Positions 39,560 to 51,801 of a DNA stretch of 64,000 bases are shown here, in pieces. The stretch comes from an uncultured Rheinheimera sp. (lineage in GTDB: Bacteria > Pseudomonadota > Gammaproteobacteria > Enterobacterales > Alteromonadaceae), in the NCBI GenBank assembly GCA_943913835.1, contig CALTZU010000002.1:10484-74483 (forward strand). Reading direction: 5' to 3'. Under the pieces are notes generated by a model. It was not told where the DNA came from, did no database searches, and saw nothing but the letters and a program-made list of their open reading frames with translations. The position numbers and the translations under genes were made by a program. Position 1 is the first letter of the stretch, and each line of letters begins with the position of its first letter.

Positions 39560-40267
39560 TTAATGCGCGGGGTAAATCTCCCGGTAGATTTGCTGTAAAG
39601 CGGATAACGGATCGGCGGCTTTAGTAATTGGGCGCCCTATCACCATATAGTCTACACCAGCAGCTAAAGCGTCAGCTGGAGTCATCACCCTTTTTTGATC
39701 ATCAGCAGTGGCAAATGATGGCCGGATCCCTGGAGTCACCAAACAGAATTCTTTACCAAATTGCTGTTTTAATTCAACAGCTTCTTGTGCAGAGCAAACC
39801 ACACCATCCAAACCTGACTTATCAACCAGCCCTGCCAGTCTTAGTACCTGTTGTTGTGGTGTTAAATTAATACCCAGCTCTACTAAATCACTTTGCTCCA
39901 TACTGGTCAATACGGTCACAGCAATCAACAGAGGTTTATCTTTACCAAAGCTTTCTAAGGCTTCACGGGCAGCTATCATCATACGGCTGCCGCCAGAAGC
40001 ATGAACGTTCACCATCCATACGCCTAAATCGGAAGAGGCTTTAACAGCCTTGGCCACCGTATTTGGAATATCGTGAAATTTCAGATCTAAAAACACATCA
40101 AACTTACGCTGATGCAGCTCTTTAACAAAGTCCGGGCCAAAGTGAGTAAACATTTCTTTGCCGACTTTTAAGCGACATAAAGCCGGGTCGAGTTGGCTGA
40201 CTAAATTCAATGCTGCGGATTTTTGTTCAAAGTCTAAGGCGACAACTATAGGACTGGTGTTATTCAT
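39560..40267 (-). CDS. pyrF: Orotidine 5'-phosphate decarboxylase
   Basis: 235 aa. Last step of UMP synthesis. The catalytic Asp-Lys-Asp array is visible as DLKFHDI (D61, K63, D66), plus VVALDFE at the start and the phosphate loop MVIGRPI near the end. It sits just downstream of lapB as in many gammaproteobacteria. Confidence 0.95.
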   Translation of the reverse strand: MNNTSPIVVALDFEQKSAALNLVSQLDPALCRLKVGKEMFTHFGPDFVKELHQRKFDVFLDLKFHDIPNTVAKAVKASSDLGVWMVNVHASGGSRMMIAAREALESFGKDKPLLIAVTVLTSMEQSDLVELGINLTPQQQVLRLAGLVDKSGLDGVVCSAQEAVELKQQFGKEFCLVTPGIRPSFATADDQKRVMTPADALAAGVDYMVIGRPITKAADPLSALQQIYREIYPAH

Positions 40268-40288
40268 CGGGTTCTCTTCTATCTAAGA

Positions 40289-41419
40289 TCAGCGACCGTC
40301 AATGCCGGTCATTGGCTCTACCGTTTCCCACTGCTGACAAGACGGACAAAGCCAATAAGGTTGTTTGGTTTTAAAACCACAATTGCGGCAATGATACAGT
40401 ACTTTGGTATCCAGATAAGCCTGTAACATCTGTTCTATTTCAGCCAAATGTGGCTCAGACGGGTCTTGCAACCGTCTGATTTGAATAAATTTTAAGAATA
40501 AGCGGATATTTGGCTGCTGCTTCAATTTATCTGTCAGCAAATTTTCAGCTTGTTGCAGGTTCTCACCCTGTGCATAAAACTGTGCCAGCTCTGCGGTCGC
40601 ACTAATGTTTTTGTGTTTACGGCTAAGCTCTGTCAGAAGCGCTTGCCAATCGGCTGGTTCTGGTGTGGTTTGTTGCACCAAAGGTAATAATTCTGCAGCC
40701 CATTGTGGTCGTTGTTGTAATATCGTTAGCAACAACTCCCGCGCTTCGGAAAATTCCTCTTCTGCAATCAACTTTTTTGCCAGTTCGTATTTAGGCCGCA
40801 GGGATGCCGGATAACGTTGGATTAATTGGCGATACGCAACGCTTGGCATTGGTTCTTTACGCCAGGCTTCACAGCTAAAGTTTGCAATACCAATACGTAA
40901 GGAACGGGAATCTGTTTGCTCTACTACGGCACGGAAATCCATAGCTTTTTGCCATTCATGAGTTGCAGTAAACAAGCTAAAGAGTTGCTTTAACACCGCT
41001 TCCCTAATACTCTCAGCTTGAACTAAGGCACTGAGTAATGGCTCGGCCCTATCATATAAACCGGCGCTAAAATAATCTTTGGCCAGCTCAAACTGTATTT
41101 TTTGCGCTTGTTGTTTTGGCAGTTTTAGCTGATGTAATTTTTCATGAATACGAATAGCTTTATCCCAGTCACCGCGACGACGGAACAGGTTGGCTAAGGC
41201 AAGGTAGGTATCTATAGTGGCGGCTTCGACATCAAGCAATTGCAGTAATTGCTCTATAGCTTTATCTTCCTGATCAGTTAACAGGAAGTTTAAGCCTGAA
41301 GACAAATTTTTGGTTACAGAGGCCCTGCCCTTGAGCTCTTTTTGTTTTTCGCTGTTTCGCCCCATAAACCAGCCATAAGCAGCGGCGACGGGAAGTAACA
41401 GAAATAACAGTTCCAGCAT
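40289..41419 (-). CDS. lapB: LPS assembly protein LapB (YciM)
   Basis: 376 aa. An N-terminal membrane anchor (ELLFLLLPVAAAYGWFMG) is followed by about nine TPR repeats and a C-terminal rubredoxin-like metal site, CRNCG...CPSCQQ. LapB works with FtsH to set LpxC levels and hence lipopolysaccharide synthesis. Six nt from lapA. Confidence 0.93.
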   Translation of the reverse strand: MLELLFLLLPVAAAYGWFMGRNSEKQKELKGRASVTKNLSSGLNFLLTDQEDKAIEQLLQLLDVEAATIDTYLALANLFRRRGDWDKAIRIHEKLHQLKLPKQQAQKIQFELAKDYFSAGLYDRAEPLLSALVQAESIREAVLKQLFSLFTATHEWQKAMDFRAVVEQTDSRSLRIGIANFSCEAWRKEPMPSVAYRQLIQRYPASLRPKYELAKKLIAEEEFSEARELLLTILQQRPQWAAELLPLVQQTTPEPADWQALLTELSRKHKNISATAELAQFYAQGENLQQAENLLTDKLKQQPNIRLFLKFIQIRRLQDPSEPHLAEIEQMLQAYLDTKVLYHCRNCGFKTKQPYWLCPSCQQWETVEPMTGIDGR

Positions 41420-41424
41420 AGGGT

Positions 41425-41667
41425 TCAGGTTTTATCGAAAGATTTAGTAAACCAACCTTTGGTTTTCGCCTTCAGAATAAAGGCCATAGAAACGCTCAGG
41501 CCAAGCAGAAAACCAGAGACTAAAAACAAAGCTGCGATATCCACTACTCTGAGTTCTGCTTTTGCAATAAGGTAGTTAAACTCAGCAACTTGCTGATTGA
41601 GGGAGCCCAGTACAAGCCCAAAAATAATAAGGGCGATGATAATTACAACATAAAAAAATCTGGTCAA
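41425..41667 (-). CDS. lapA: LapA (YciS) inner-membrane protein
   Basis: 80 aa with two membrane segments (about 5-25 and 42-67) and the family-typical AELRVVDIAALFLVSGFLLG. Encoded between ihfB and lapB, the standard lapA-lapB order. Confidence 0.88.
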   Translation of the reverse strand: MTRFFYVVIIIALIIFGLVLGSLNQQVAEFNYLIAKAELRVVDIAALFLVSGFLLGLSVSMAFILKAKTKGWFTKSFDKT

Positions 41668-41701
41668 GACTCCGTCAACCCCGCTTTTTGCTGATAAGAG
41701 A

Positions 41702-41986
41702 TCAGGTGTTAGCTTTCACCCTGTCACGTAATTCTTTACCCGGTTTGAAATGAGGCACGTATTTGCCATCTAATTCTACTTTGTCACCGGTTTTTGGATT
41801 GCGACCTACACGAGGTGCGCGATAATGCAGAGAGAAGCTACCAAAACCACGAATTTCGATACGTTCGTTATTCGCCAGTGAGGTGGCCATTTGTTCCAGA
41901 ATTTCTTTGACTGAAGATTCAATATCCTTCACCTGGACATGAGAAAACTCAGTAGACAGTTTTTCGATCAATTCAGATTTGGTCAT
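41702..41986 (-). CDS. ihfB: Integration host factor subunit beta
   Basis: 94 aa. [11 protein letters not shown] start, [25 protein letters not shown] and [14 protein letters not shown] are HU/IHF signatures; the proline-tipped arm that bends DNA is in the RNPKTG region. GGAGGG precedes the ATG. Follows rpsA as in E. coli. Confidence 0.96.
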   Translation of the reverse strand: MTKSELIEKLSTEFSHVQVKDIESSVKEILEQMATSLANNERIEIRGFGSFSLHYRAPRVGRNPKTGDKVELDGKYVPHFKPGKELRDRVKANT

Positions 41987-42011
41987 GGACCCTCCGCTGT
42001 ATCAGTAGAAT

Positions 42012-42041
42012 GAAGGACTGGAGCTGAAGCCCCAGTCCTTC
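42012..42041. terminator. Hairpin between rpsA and ihfB
   Basis: GAAGGACTGG (42012-42021) and CCAGTCCTTC (42032-42041) pair perfectly. No T-run follows on the minus strand, so partial attenuation or processing is more likely than full termination. Confidence 0.5.
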
Positions 42042-42055
42042 TACACGAGCATCAA

Positions 42056-43732
42056 TTAGTCAGCTTTTTGAGCAGCTTTGAATGCTTCGGCCATAGCGTT
42101 ACCACCAAAATCAGCATCATCCTGCTTTTTGATAGTGTCCATAGCTTCTTTTTCTTCAGCTTCGAATTTCGCTTTGATTGACAGGCTGATTACGCGGTTT
42201 TTGCGATCAACACCCATCAGGCGAGCTTCTACTTCTTCACCAACTTTTAATACTGTAGTAGCGTCTTCGATACGCTCACGAGCGATGTCAGATACGCGAA
42301 CGTAACCTTCAACACCACCTTCCAGCATTACAGTAGCGCCTTTCGCGTCAACTGCAGTTACGTTACCTTTAACGATAGCACCTTTTTTGTTATCAGCAAG
42401 ATAGCCGTTGAACGGGTCTTCGTCTAATTGCTTGATGCCTAAAGAGATACGCTCGCGCTCTGGGTCAACTTGTAACACAACAGCGTGCACTTCGTCGCCT
42501 TTCTTGAATTCACGTACAGCGTCTTCGCCAGTTGAATTCCAGCTGATGTCTGACAAATGTACTAAACCGTCGATGCCACCGTCTAAACCGATGAAGATAC
42601 CGAAGTCAGTGATTGACTTGATCTTGCCGGATACGCGGTCACCCTTGTTGAAGCCCTTAGCGAACTCTTCCCATGGGTTGGCTTTACATTGTTTCAGACC
42701 TAAGGAAATACGACGACGTTCTTCGTCGATTTCCAGAACCATAACTTCCACTGAATCACCTAAGTTAACAACTTTAGATGGGTGGATATTTTTGTTAGTC
42801 CAGTCCATTTCTGAAACGTGTACTAAACCTTCAACGCCTTCTTCGATTTCTACGAAGCAGCCGTAATCAGTCAGGTTAGTTACGCGACCAGTGATGCGAG
42901 CACCTTCTGGGTAACGTGAAGCGATAGCGGCCCATGGATCTTCACCCATTTGCTTCAGACCTAAAGAAACACGTTGCTTCTCACGGTCAAACTTCAGAAC
43001 CTTAACTGGGATTTCGTCACCAACGTTAACGATTTCACTTGGGTGCTTAACACGTTTCCAAGCCATGTCAGTGATGTGCAGTAAACCGTCTACGCCACCT
43101 AAATCTACGAATGCACCGTAGTCAGTCAGGTTCTTAACGATACCTTTAACTTCCATGCCTTCTTCTAAGTTTTGTAACAGCGTATCGCGCTCAGCACTGC
43201 TTTCAGATTCGATTACCGCACGACGTGATACAACCACGTTGTTACGTTTCTGATCCAATTTGATTACTTTGAACTCAAGTTCTTTGTGTTCTAAGTGTAA
43301 TGTGTCACGTACCGGACGCACGTCAACTAATGAACCAGGCAGGAATGCACGGATACCATCAACTTCGACAGTGAAACCACCTTTAACTTTACCAGTGATG
43401 ATACCGATAACAGTAACTTTATCTTCACAGGCTTTTTCCAGGCGAACCCAAGACTCGTGACGTTTAGCTTTCTCACGAGACAGTAAAGTCTCACCGAAAC
43501 CGTCTTCAACCGCGTCCAGAGCTACGTCGATGATGTCACCAACGTTCACTTCAATCTCGCCAGCCAGGTTTTTGAATTGTTCAACTGGGATTGCTGCTTC
43601 AGATTTCAGACCGGCGTCAACCAGTACTACGTCTTTATGGATAGCAACGATAGTTCCTTTAACAATAGAACCAGGGCGAGTTTCGATAGTTTTGAGGCTT
43701 TCCTCAAACAGTAGTGCAAAATTTTCAGTCAT
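42056..43732 (-). CDS. rpsA: 30S ribosomal protein S1
   Basis: 558 aa from [13 protein letters not shown] (E. coli 557). Six S1/OB-fold repeats, with motifs such as [22 protein letters not shown] and [20 protein letters not shown]. Binds mRNA for initiation. Sits in the conserved cmk-rpsA-ihfB order. Confidence 0.97.
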   Translation of the reverse strand: MTENFALLFEESLKTIETRPGSIVKGTIVAIHKDVVLVDAGLKSEAAIPVEQFKNLAGEIEVNVGDIIDVALDAVEDGFGETLLSREKAKRHESWVRLEKACEDKVTVIGIITGKVKGGFTVEVDGIRAFLPGSLVDVRPVRDTLHLEHKELEFKVIKLDQKRNNVVVSRRAVIESESSAERDTLLQNLEEGMEVKGIVKNLTDYGAFVDLGGVDGLLHITDMAWKRVKHPSEIVNVGDEIPVKVLKFDREKQRVSLGLKQMGEDPWAAIASRYPEGARITGRVTNLTDYGCFVEIEEGVEGLVHVSEMDWTNKNIHPSKVVNLGDSVEVMVLEIDEERRRISLGLKQCKANPWEEFAKGFNKGDRVSGKIKSITDFGIFIGLDGGIDGLVHLSDISWNSTGEDAVREFKKGDEVHAVVLQVDPERERISLGIKQLDEDPFNGYLADNKKGAIVKGNVTAVDAKGATVMLEGGVEGYVRVSDIARERIEDATTVLKVGEEVEARLMGVDRKNRVISLSIKAKFEAEEKEAMDTIKKQDDADFGGNAMAEAFKAAQKAD

Positions 43733-43833
43733 ATTCACTTTTTCAGTTTAAGTGCTCCACGCACAGTCCTGTGTCATGGGGTTGCTAAGTTAACTTGTCA
43801 TCGTCCTTGCGACAAGCTGTCCAACGTGAAGGT

Positions 43834-44514
43834 CTAGGCCTGGTTCAACTTTTTACAGACGTTGAGAACCTCGTCCAACACTTGTTCAATAGTTTTATTG
43901 GTCGAATCCAGCATATATGCATCGTCTGCAGGCTTTAAAGGCGCTACGGCGCGATTCATATCCCGTTCGTCACGAGTCTGTATTTCGCTCAAAAGGTCGC
44001 CGATGTTAACATCATGGCCCTTTTCTTTCAACTCTAAATAACGCCGTCTGGCGCGCTCTGACGCATCGGCCGTTAAAAAGATTTTAACTTCTGCCTGTGG
44101 GAATACCACAGTGCCCATATCACGCCCGTCCGCCACTAAACCAGGTGCTTCTTTAAAGGCTCGTTGACGACGCAATAAGGCTTCCCGTACCCGTGGTAAA
44201 GAGGCAATTTTTGAGGCCACTGAACCCACTTCTTCAGTACGAATGGTATGAGTGACATTCTCGCCTTCGAGCGTGACACGTGTATTGCCTTGTTCATCAC
44301 AGGTAAACTGTACGTCAAGGTGTGCCGCCAAAGGCTGTAAGGCTTCTTCGTCAGAAGGGTCAATCTGATGATGGATAGCAGCTAAAGCCAATACGCGATA
44401 AATCGCTCCGCTATCCAGCAGATGCCAGCCCAGTTTTTGGGAAACTAAACGGCAAATAGTGCCTTTCCCTGAGCCACCTGGTCCATCAATGGTAATTACC
44501 GGCGCTTGTTGCAT
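43834..44514 (-). CDS. cmk: Cytidylate kinase
   Basis: 226 aa from the ATG at 44514 ([19 protein letters not shown]), chosen for the GGAGG just upstream and agreement with E. coli Cmk; the ATG eight codons earlier is not conserved. P-loop GPGGSGKGT (11-19), [10 protein letters not shown] and the basic [11 protein letters not shown] lid are present. Phosphorylates CMP and dCMP. Confidence 0.95.
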   Translation of the reverse strand: MQQAPVITIDGPGGSGKGTICRLVSQKLGWHLLDSGAIYRVLALAAIHHQIDPSDEEALQPLAAHLDVQFTCDEQGNTRVTLEGENVTHTIRTEEVGSVASKIASLPRVREALLRRQRAFKEAPGLVADGRDMGTVVFPQAEVKIFLTADASERARRRYLELKEKGHDVNIGDLLSEIQTRDERDMNRAVAPLKPADDAYMLDSTNKTIEQVLDEVLNVCKKLNQA

Positions 44515-44599
44515 TCTGCCTCCAAAACAGTCGAACACACAAAAAGATGCGGCATTATACAGAAATAAATGACAAAAAGCGCGGTTAAATCAGGGGAAT

Positions 44600-44630
44600 C
44601 GCGTAACCAGGAAGGTTACGCGTTGCTTTT
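44600..44630 (+). terminator. Hairpin after aroA
   Basis: CGCGTAACC (44600-44608) and GGTTACGCG (44614-44622) with a T-rich plus-strand flank, between the aroA stop and cmk. Confidence 0.4.
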
Positions 44631-45916
44631 TAGCTCGGGCAGCTTAATGTGCTAAATACTTCAAAGTATTGAGGAAATGTTTTGCGGGTACAATCCGGGT
44701 CTTCAATAGTCACAGCAGTATCACTTAATGCAACCAAAGAGAAACACATGGCCATACGGTGATCATTGTAGGTGGCTATGCTGGCATGTTTCAGTTGTGC
44801 CGGTGGTGTGATCAGGATGTAATCTTTACCTTCTTCCACTTCAGCACCCACTTTACGCAGTTCTGTCGCCATAGCCGCTAAACGATCAGTTTCCTTCACG
44901 CGCCAGTTATAGACATTACGAATAGCTGTCGGACCTTCAGCGAATAAAGCTGTGGTTGCAATAGTCATGGCGGCATCAGGAATAGCGTTGTAATCCCGGT
45001 CTATGCCCTTTAGTTGGTTACGGGTAACTGAAATATAGTCATAACCCCAGTCTACCGTCGCGCCCATGGCTTCTAAAGCGTCAGCAAAGTGAATATCGCC
45101 CTGCACTGCATTTTTGCCAATGCCTGTGACTTTAATTGTGCCGCCTTTAATTGCAGCAGCAGCGAGGAAATAAGAGGCAGAAGATGCATCTCCTTCCACC
45201 AGAAAATCACCTGGTGACTGATACTGCTGATTACCTTTGACGACAAAACTTTGATAGTTTTTGTTTTCGACGGCCACGCCAAAACGAGCCATCAAGGCCA
45301 AAGTAATATCTATATAAGGCTTAGACACCAACTCGCCACTAATGACTATTTCGCTGTCGCCTGACAGCAAAGGTGCTGTCATCAATACAGCGGTCAGAAA
45401 CTGACTGGAGACAGAGCCATCAATACTGATTTTGCCACCAGCCAGGGCTTTACCGCGAATACGCAGCGGCGGATAGTCTTTGTGCTGCAGATACTCAATA
45501 TCAGCATCCCACTGCAACAAGGCATCCACTAAATGACCAATAGGTCGTTCGTACATCCGCGGCTCACCTGTTAAGGTCACATCAACATTGGATACTGCCA
45601 AAGCTGCAGTTAAGGGACGCATGGCTGTGCCGGCGTTGCCTAAAAACAGTTCTAACGGCTCTTTATGCTGAAACACACCAGCCACACCGGTGATTTCGCA
45701 GACTGTTTTATCCGCAGATAACGAATACTGCACGCCAAGTGCTGTTAAGGCATTAAGCATATGGCTGACATCGTCGCTATCGAGCAAGTTGGTGATACGG
45801 GTTGTGCCTTTGGCTAAAGCCGCCAGCAATAAAGCACGATTGGAGATACTTTTTGAACCAGGTAAATGCACCACGCCTTCCACTTTAGCGATTGGCTCTA
45901 AGGTTAAAGTTTTCAT
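44630..45916 (-). CDS. aroA: EPSP synthase
   Basis: 428 aa (E. coli 427). 3-phosphoshikimate 1-carboxyvinyltransferase of the shikimate pathway. [28 protein letters not shown] and [20 protein letters not shown] are signature motifs. The ATG overlaps the serC stop by one base (TGATG), so serC-aroA are coupled as in E. coli. Confidence 0.97.
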   Translation of the reverse strand: MKTLTLEPIAKVEGVVHLPGSKSISNRALLLAALAKGTTRITNLLDSDDVSHMLNALTALGVQYSLSADKTVCEITGVAGVFQHKEPLELFLGNAGTAMRPLTAALAVSNVDVTLTGEPRMYERPIGHLVDALLQWDADIEYLQHKDYPPLRIRGKALAGGKISIDGSVSSQFLTAVLMTAPLLSGDSEIVISGELVSKPYIDITLALMARFGVAVENKNYQSFVVKGNQQYQSPGDFLVEGDASSASYFLAAAAIKGGTIKVTGIGKNAVQGDIHFADALEAMGATVDWGYDYISVTRNQLKGIDRDYNAIPDAAMTIATTALFAEGPTAIRNVYNWRVKETDRLAAMATELRKVGAEVEEGKDYILITPPAQLKHASIATYNDHRMAMCFSLVALSDTAVTIEDPDCTRKTFPQYFEVFSTLSCPS

Positions 45917-46995
45917 CAGCCGTGCACCCGCTCAAATTCTTTCATAAAGGTCACTAAAGTTTGTACGCCTTCTAATGGCATCGCATTGTAGATACTGGCG
46001 CGCATGCCGCCGACCATACGATGGCCTTTCAACGCTAATAAACCATTGGCTTCGGCTTCATTAACGAACAAATCATTTAACACTTCATCGCCTAGTAAAA
46101 ACGGCACGTTCATCGAAGAGCGGAATTGTGGCGCCACGTCATTGCGATAAAAATCGCTTTGGTCGATATAGCCATACAAGGTTTGTGCTTTGAGTTGGTT
46201 ACGAAGTGCCATTGCCTCAACCCCCCCCTGACGCTTCAGCCACTGGAAGACTAACCCCGCCAGATACCAGGCATAAGTGGGCGGTGTATTAAACATACTG
46301 TCGTTATCAGCGGCTAAACGATAATCCAGTACACTTGGGATTGGACTGTTTTTCGCAGGTAACAAATCTTCGCGCACTATCGCAAGCGTTAAACCTGATG
46401 GCCCGATATTCTTCTGCGCACCGGCATAAATCACACCATACCGACTGACATCAATTGGACGGGATAAAATGGTGGACGACAAATCCGCTACCAAAGGCGC
46501 TTTAGAAGTTGGTAAATCGATAAACTCCATGCCATCCACAGTTTCGTTAGGGCAAAAATGCACGAAGCTGGCGTTGTCATTCAGTTGCCATTCGGATGTT
46601 GGTATTAAAGTGCGAAGACCATCTTGCTTAAACTGAATCGCCTGAGCTTTTAACGCCGTGAATTTCTCTGCTTCTTCAACTGCAGCCTTAGACCAGGCTC
46701 CTGAAACTATATAATCTGCGCTTACACCTGTTTTGGCTAAATTCAGTGGCACAGCAGAAAACTGACCACGGCCACCACCGTGCATAAACAACACTTTATA
46801 ATTCGACGGGATAGCCAATAAATCACGTAGATCTTGCTCTGCCGCGGCAGCAACCTGCATAAAATCTTTTCCCCTGTGACTCATCTCCATAATGGAGCAG
46901 CCGCGACCATGCCAGTTGATCAACTCTTCCTGTGCCTGTTGCATCACTTCCACCGGCAACATAGCCGGGCCAGCACAAAAGTTATAGGTGGTCAT
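45916..46995 (-). CDS. serC: Phosphoserine aminotransferase
   Basis: 359 aa. Starts [19 protein letters not shown]; the PLP lysine is in [11 protein letters not shown]. Serine and pyridoxine synthesis. AGGAGCAAGAG precedes the ATG. Confidence 0.97.
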   Translation of the reverse strand: MTTYNFCAGPAMLPVEVMQQAQEELINWHGRGCSIMEMSHRGKDFMQVAAAAEQDLRDLLAIPSNYKVLFMHGGGRGQFSAVPLNLAKTGVSADYIVSGAWSKAAVEEAEKFTALKAQAIQFKQDGLRTLIPTSEWQLNDNASFVHFCPNETVDGMEFIDLPTSKAPLVADLSSTILSRPIDVSRYGVIYAGAQKNIGPSGLTLAIVREDLLPAKNSPIPSVLDYRLAADNDSMFNTPPTYAWYLAGLVFQWLKRQGGVEAMALRNQLKAQTLYGYIDQSDFYRNDVAPQFRSSMNVPFLLGDEVLNDLFVNEAEANGLLALKGHRMVGGMRASIYNAMPLEGVQTLVTFMKEFERVHG

Positions 46996-47171
46996 CTCTT
47001 GCTCCTGTTACAACGCTTTATCGAATGAAAAACAAAATTGAAAACGGCTTTGGGTCATCTTTAGATGATCTTTATTTTGTGGCCTTGGTTTTATTTGTGA
47101 AAGATTGTCGACGTCTGGACGGCTCTTTCTGAACAGCCGCTACTGTAACGCACTTTGCAAAAGACAGAAAT

Positions 47172-47222
47172 AAAAAAGGGGCCAGATCACATTATTATTT
47201 TCAATAACGTGATCTGGCCCCT
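47172..47222 (-). terminator. Palindromic terminator of gyrA, MITE/REP-like
   Basis: AAGGGGCCAGATCAC pairs with GTGATCTGGCCCCTT across 17 nt, followed on the minus strand by a T-run, 12 nt after the gyrA stop. The sequence has the look of the GGGGYCAGA-ended palindromes that occur as dispersed elements in many gammaproteobacteria. Confidence 0.75.
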
Positions 47223-47233
47223 TATTCACAGTC

Positions 47234-49858
47234 TTATTCTTCTTCGCCGTCCGCTACAGTTTCCTCAGTCGGATTCTGCGCAGCTAATGCTGCTGCAGCG
47301 GCTTCAGCAGCTGCAACTTCGTCCTGATCCTGAATTTCGTCGATGCGTTGTACACCTACTACTTTTTCACCTTCAATGGTGCGGATCAAAATAACACCAG
47401 CGGTGTTACGGCCTACTTGTGATACTTCGCTGACGCGGGTCCGTACCAGTGTGCCTTTGTCAGAAATCAGCATGATTTCATCCAGCGCATTTACTTGTAC
47501 TGCACCCACTACCAGGCCGTTACGCTCGGATACTTTGATAGAGACTACGCCTTGAGTAGCGCGGCTCTTCTCTGGGTATTCCTGCAATGCAGTACGTTTG
47601 CCGTAGCCGTTTTCAGTCACAGTCAGAATAGCGCCTTCGCTCTTCGGCACAATCAAGGACACTACTGAGCCGTTTTCGCGCAGTTTAATACCACGAACAC
47701 CAGTCGCGCCACGGCCCATTGGACGGACCTGCTCTTCGTTAAAGCGTACGACTTTACCGTCGTCTGAGAACAACATGATCTGGCTGTTGCCATCTGTGAT
47801 ATCCACACCAATCAGCTGATCGCCTTCGTTCAGGTTTACTGCAATGATACCGTTGCTACGAGGACGAGAATATTCAGTCAGTGAGGTTTTCTTCACAGTA
47901 CCATTGGCTGTCGCCATAAACACGTACTTGCCTTCTTCGTATTCACGAACCGGCAGAATGGCAGTAATACGCTCGTTTTCTTCCAGTGGCAGTAAGTTAA
48001 CTATCGGCTTACCACGTGCCTGACGTGAGGCCAGCGGTAATTGATACACCTTCATCCAGTACAGACGACCACGGTTAGAGAAACATAAAATCGTATCGTG
48101 GGTGCTGGCGATCAGCAGTTGGTCAACGAAGTCTTCGTCTTTTACCGTAGTAGCAGCTTTACCGCGGCCACCACGACGCTGAGCTTCATAATCAGACAGA
48201 GCCTGATACTTGGCATAGCCTAAATGCGACAGCGTCACGACCACGTCTTCTTCGGTGATCAGGTCTTCCATATTGATATCCATCGCGTTGTCCTGAATTT
48301 CAGTGCGACGGGCATCACCATATTGGGCTTTTACCGCTTCTAACTCTTCACAGATCACTTCCATTAAACGCTCCGGGCTACCCAGAATGTGTAATAACTC
48401 AGCAATCAGCACTAATAACTCTTTGTACTCGTCCAGAATCTTTTCATGTTCCAGACCAGTCAATTTGTGTAAACGTAAATCCAGGATTGCCTGAGCTTGT
48501 TGTTCTGTCAGGAAATACTCGCCGTTACGAATACCAAAATGCTCTTCCAACCACTCAGGACGAGCAGCATTTTCGCCAGCACGCTCTAGCATGGCGCTGA
48601 CATCACCCAGCTGCCAGCCACGTGCGACTAAGCCTTGCTTCGCATCTGCCGGGCTTGATGAGTTTTTGATTAAATCAATGATTTCATCAATGTTGGCAAG
48701 CGCAATAGCCAAGCCTTCTAAGATATGAGCACGGTCACGGGCTTTACGTAAGTCATAGACTGTTCTGCGTGTCACCACTTCGCGGCGGTGCAACACAAAA
48801 CATTGCAGCATATGTTTTAAACCCATCAACTTCGGCTGACCTTGATCCAAAGCCACCATATTGATACCAAACACAGTTTGCATCTGAGTTTGGGTGTACA
48901 AATGGTTGAGCAGTACATCAGAGGACTCACCGCGTTTGACTTCTATGACAATACGCATACCGTCTTTATCAGACTCGTCGCGTAATGCTGAAATGCCTTC
49001 GATGCGTTTTTCTTTCACCAGTTCGGCGATTTTTTCAATCAGACGGGCTTTGTTGACCTGATAAGGAATTTCATCAACAACAATAGTCTCTCGACCTGTT
49101 TTGTCGTCGGTTTCGATATGAGTTCTGGCGCGGATATAGACCTTGCCACGACCGGTGCGATAGGCTTCTTCGATACCACGACGGCCATTGATAATAGCGG
49201 CAGTCGGGAAATCTGGTCCAGGCATCAGTTCCATCAATTCAGGAATACTGATATCCGGATTTGCAATTAACGCCAGACAAGCGTCAATCACTTCATTTAA
49301 GTTGTGTGGCGGAATATTGGTCGCCATACCTACCGCAATACCGGACGAGCCGTTCACCAGCAGGTTTGGAATTTTAGTAGGCAATACCGCGGGGATCATT
49401 TCAGTGCCATCGTAGTTAGGCACATAGTCGACTGTTTCTTTGTCCAGGTCGGCAAGCAATTCACCTGCGATGCGAGACATACGCACCTCGGTATAACGCA
49501 TTGCTGCTGCTGAGTCGCCGTCAACGGAACCGAAGTTACCCTGACCATCAACCAGCATATAGCGTAAGGAAAACGGCTGAGCCATACGAACTATAGTGTC
49601 GTATACAGCGCTATCACCGTGCGGGTGATATTTACCTATGACGTCACCTACCACACGGGCAGATTTTTTGTAGGCTTTATTCCAGTCATTGCCTAACTCT
49701 TTCATCGCAAACAACACGCGACGGTGAACTGGCTTTAAACCGTCCCTTACGTCCGGTAAGGCACGTCCCACAATAACGCTCATTGCATAATCGAGATAAG
49801 AATTCTTTAATTCTTCTTCGATATTAATGGGAACAATTTCTTTGGCCAAATTTGTCAT
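47234..49858 (-). CDS. gyrA: DNA gyrase subunit A
   Basis: 874 aa. Catalytic Tyr122 is in [11 protein letters not shown]. Ser83 and Asp87 in HGDSAVYDT match the quinolone-sensitive form. The GyrA box QRRGGRG and six-bladed C-terminal DNA-wrapping domain are present, ending in an acidic tail. Same strand as serC-aroA downstream. Confidence 0.98.
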   Translation of the reverse strand: MTNLAKEIVPINIEEELKNSYLDYAMSVIVGRALPDVRDGLKPVHRRVLFAMKELGNDWNKAYKKSARVVGDVIGKYHPHGDSAVYDTIVRMAQPFSLRYMLVDGQGNFGSVDGDSAAAMRYTEVRMSRIAGELLADLDKETVDYVPNYDGTEMIPAVLPTKIPNLLVNGSSGIAVGMATNIPPHNLNEVIDACLALIANPDISIPELMELMPGPDFPTAAIINGRRGIEEAYRTGRGKVYIRARTHIETDDKTGRETIVVDEIPYQVNKARLIEKIAELVKEKRIEGISALRDESDKDGMRIVIEVKRGESSDVLLNHLYTQTQMQTVFGINMVALDQGQPKLMGLKHMLQCFVLHRREVVTRRTVYDLRKARDRAHILEGLAIALANIDEIIDLIKNSSSPADAKQGLVARGWQLGDVSAMLERAGENAARPEWLEEHFGIRNGEYFLTEQQAQAILDLRLHKLTGLEHEKILDEYKELLVLIAELLHILGSPERLMEVICEELEAVKAQYGDARRTEIQDNAMDINMEDLITEEDVVVTLSHLGYAKYQALSDYEAQRRGGRGKAATTVKDEDFVDQLLIASTHDTILCFSNRGRLYWMKVYQLPLASRQARGKPIVNLLPLEENERITAILPVREYEEGKYVFMATANGTVKKTSLTEYSRPRSNGIIAVNLNEGDQLIGVDITDGNSQIMLFSDDGKVVRFNEEQVRPMGRGATGVRGIKLRENGSVVSLIVPKSEGAILTVTENGYGKRTALQEYPEKSRATQGVVSIKVSERNGLVVGAVQVNALDEIMLISDKGTLVRTRVSEVSQVGRNTAGVILIRTIEGEKVVGVQRIDEIQDQDEVAAAEAAAAALAAQNPTEETVADGEEE

Positions 49859-50046
49859 AAAAAGCTTTTTTCCCTTAAATCAACAAGATACCCGCGTTTT
49901 TTACTGTAATGGGTCGCGGGACAAAGGCGGATTCTACCACAGAAAAAACACCTTGCCAGTTCTGTTGTGCTTTGTACAGCAACGACTGGTGATTGCTCAA
50001 ACAGATCAAGGCTTTATAATAGGCAAAAATTTCAGTGGATATACCT

Positions 50047-50757
50047 ATGACCCCTTCTTCCAATGTTGATCAGGCAGAAATTGCCAAATTTAATGAAATT
50101 GCCTCACGCTGGTGGGACACTACAGGTGAATTTAAGCCACTACATCAGTTAAATCCTTGCAGACTGGCCTTCATCAGCGATCAGGTACAAGGCTTGTTTG
50201 GCAAAAAGGCAATAGATGTGGGTTGTGGCGGCGGTATTTTGGCAGAGGCTATGGCCAAAGCTGGCGCACAGGTCACAGGCATTGATATGGCTGAAGAAGC
50301 CCTGACCGTAGCTAGGCTGCATGCTCTTGAATCCTCAGTCTCAGTTCAGTATCAACAAAGTACAGCGGAGGCCTTTGCTGCCGCCCACAGCGCCGAATTC
50401 GATCTGGTCACTTGTATGGAAATGCTAGAACACGTTCCTGCGCCAGCCTCTGTAGTCCAGGCCTGTGCAGATTTAGCTAAACCAGGCGCGACCTTGGTGT
50501 TTTCAACCCTTAATAAAACCTGGAAAGCCTATCTGATGGCCATAGTAGGCGCAGAGCAATTGTTGAAGTTAGTCCCCAGAGGTACCCATGAGTTTGAGAA
50601 GTTTATCCGCCCTTCTGATCTGATGCGCTTCATCGATGATGCTGGTTTACAAGTCGTGGATGCCACAGGTCTGCACTACAACCCTATTAATCAGTCTTTC
50701 CGCACTGGCCCTGGGCTGGATGTAAATTATTTTGTCGTGGCAAAAAAACCATTATGA
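50047..50757 (+). CDS. ubiG: Ubiquinone O-methyltransferase UbiG
   Basis: 236 aa from the ATG at 50047; a GTG four codons upstream is an alternative. [20 protein letters not shown] is the SAM-binding loop, and [19 protein letters not shown] is the UbiG N-terminal signature. Carries out both O-methylations in ubiquinone synthesis. Divergent from gyrA. Confidence 0.95.
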   Translation: MTPSSNVDQAEIAKFNEIASRWWDTTGEFKPLHQLNPCRLAFISDQVQGLFGKKAIDVGCGGGILAEAMAKAGAQVTGIDMAEEALTVARLHALESSVSVQYQQSTAEAFAAAHSAEFDLVTCMEMLEHVPAPASVVQACADLAKPGATLVFSTLNKTWKAYLMAIVGAEQLLKLVPRGTHEFEKFIRPSDLMRFIDDAGLQVVDATGLHYNPINQSFRTGPGLDVNYFVVAKKPL

Positions 50758-51431
50758 GACAAAAGAGCACCATGCTTCAAAAACCAGCTGCCCTGTTATT
50801 TGATTTAGACGGCACCTTGGTGGATACAGCACAGGATTTAGGCGCAGCACTGAATTTTGTGCTGAGACAACACGGCATGCCGGAAAAGACCTATGACGAA
50901 TACCGCCCTATGGCATCGCATGGTGCTAAAGGTCTACTGCAACTTGGTTTTGGTGAAGCGATAAAACATATTGATTTTGGTCAAGCCCGCCAAAGCTTGT
51001 TGGATTATTACCACGAACATAGCGGTGTGCATAGCCGCTTGTTTCCGGGAGCTGAAGCCTTGTTCGCAGCGCTTGAAGCACGCAACATCCCTTGGGCTAT
51101 AGTGACCAATAAACCTCATAAGCTGGCGGCCAAAGTACAACGTCAGTTGCCGGCTTTACTTAAAAGCCGTTTGTTAGTTGGCGGCGACAGCCTGGCACAA
51201 CGTAAACCCGATCCAATACCTTTATGGATGACTGCGCACTATATGCAGGTACCGGCAAGTTCCTGCTGGTATATAGGAGATGCAGAACGCGATATAGAAG
51301 CAGGACGTCGCGCTGGTATGCAAACTGTGATGTGTGATTTTGGTTATGTAGGGCCAGATGATAAAACTGATCTTTGGGGTGCAGATTTGCACATTTCAAG
51401 CCTGGATGACTTGATCCAACACCTCGATTGA
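50754..51431 (+). CDS. HAD phosphatase, phosphoglycolate phosphatase/MupP-like
   Basis: 225 aa. DLDGTLVDT is HAD motif I, with TNKPHK (motif II), the lysine in RKPDP, and [17 protein letters not shown] (motif IV). Its ATG overlaps the ubiG stop as ATGA. In Pseudomonas the gene in this exact place (after ubiG near gyrA) is mupP, a MurNAc-6-P phosphatase for cell-wall recycling. By sequence alone, Gph (2-phosphoglycolate) is equally possible. Confidence 0.85.
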   Translation: MRQKSTMLQKPAALLFDLDGTLVDTAQDLGAALNFVLRQHGMPEKTYDEYRPMASHGAKGLLQLGFGEAIKHIDFGQARQSLLDYYHEHSGVHSRLFPGAEALFAALEARNIPWAIVTNKPHKLAAKVQRQLPALLKSRLLVGGDSLAQRKPDPIPLWMTAHYMQVPASSCWYIGDAERDIEAGRRAGMQTVMCDFGYVGPDDKTDLWGADLHISSLDDLIQHLD

Positions 51432-51460
51432 GTTCAGATTTTTCACTTTTTGTTCAATTA

Positions 51461-51490
51461 AAAATCACCTGCGACCAGGTGATTTTTTTT
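51461..51490 (+). terminator. Terminator after the ubiG operon
   Basis: AAAATCACCTG and CAGGTGATTTT pair perfectly around CGAC, then a T-run. Confidence 0.9.
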
Positions 51491-51644
51491 AGTGACTTAA
51501 AATTTAACCGAACAGACAAAATAGATTTTTTACTGAAAAACTATTGCTTCCCTACAGAGGTTTTTAAACACCTATTTCGCACGTTAGCGGACACTAACAT
51601 GCTGATTTTTTCGCCCGCTAGCAGGGGTTGCAATTGATATTGAT

Positions 51645-51769
51645 CCACTCTATCTTGTGATCCGTTCTTCTTTCACCCCTAGATGTTGTGTCACTCAGTT
51701 GAGTTTGACCTAATGAAGCCAAAAGCGGGTGAATTCGCTGTACAGAAGAAATTCTGTGCACACTATAAT
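51645..51769 (+). promoter_or_regulatory. nrdA promoter with two NrdR-like boxes
   Basis: Two 16-bp sites, CCACTCTATCTTGTGA (51645-51660) and CCCCTAGATGTTGTGT (51676-51691), resemble the NrdR box (roughly ACACwATATnTwGTGT; I score 13 and 12 of 16). Their starts are exactly 31 bp apart, three helical turns, as is usual for NrdR. A TATAAT -10 lies at 51764-51769. The rest of the 370-bp gap 51432-51801 shows nothing else. Confidence 0.7.
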
Positions 51770-51801
51770 AACAATTGAGATGGAATTTTCGGCGGAAAAA
51801 T

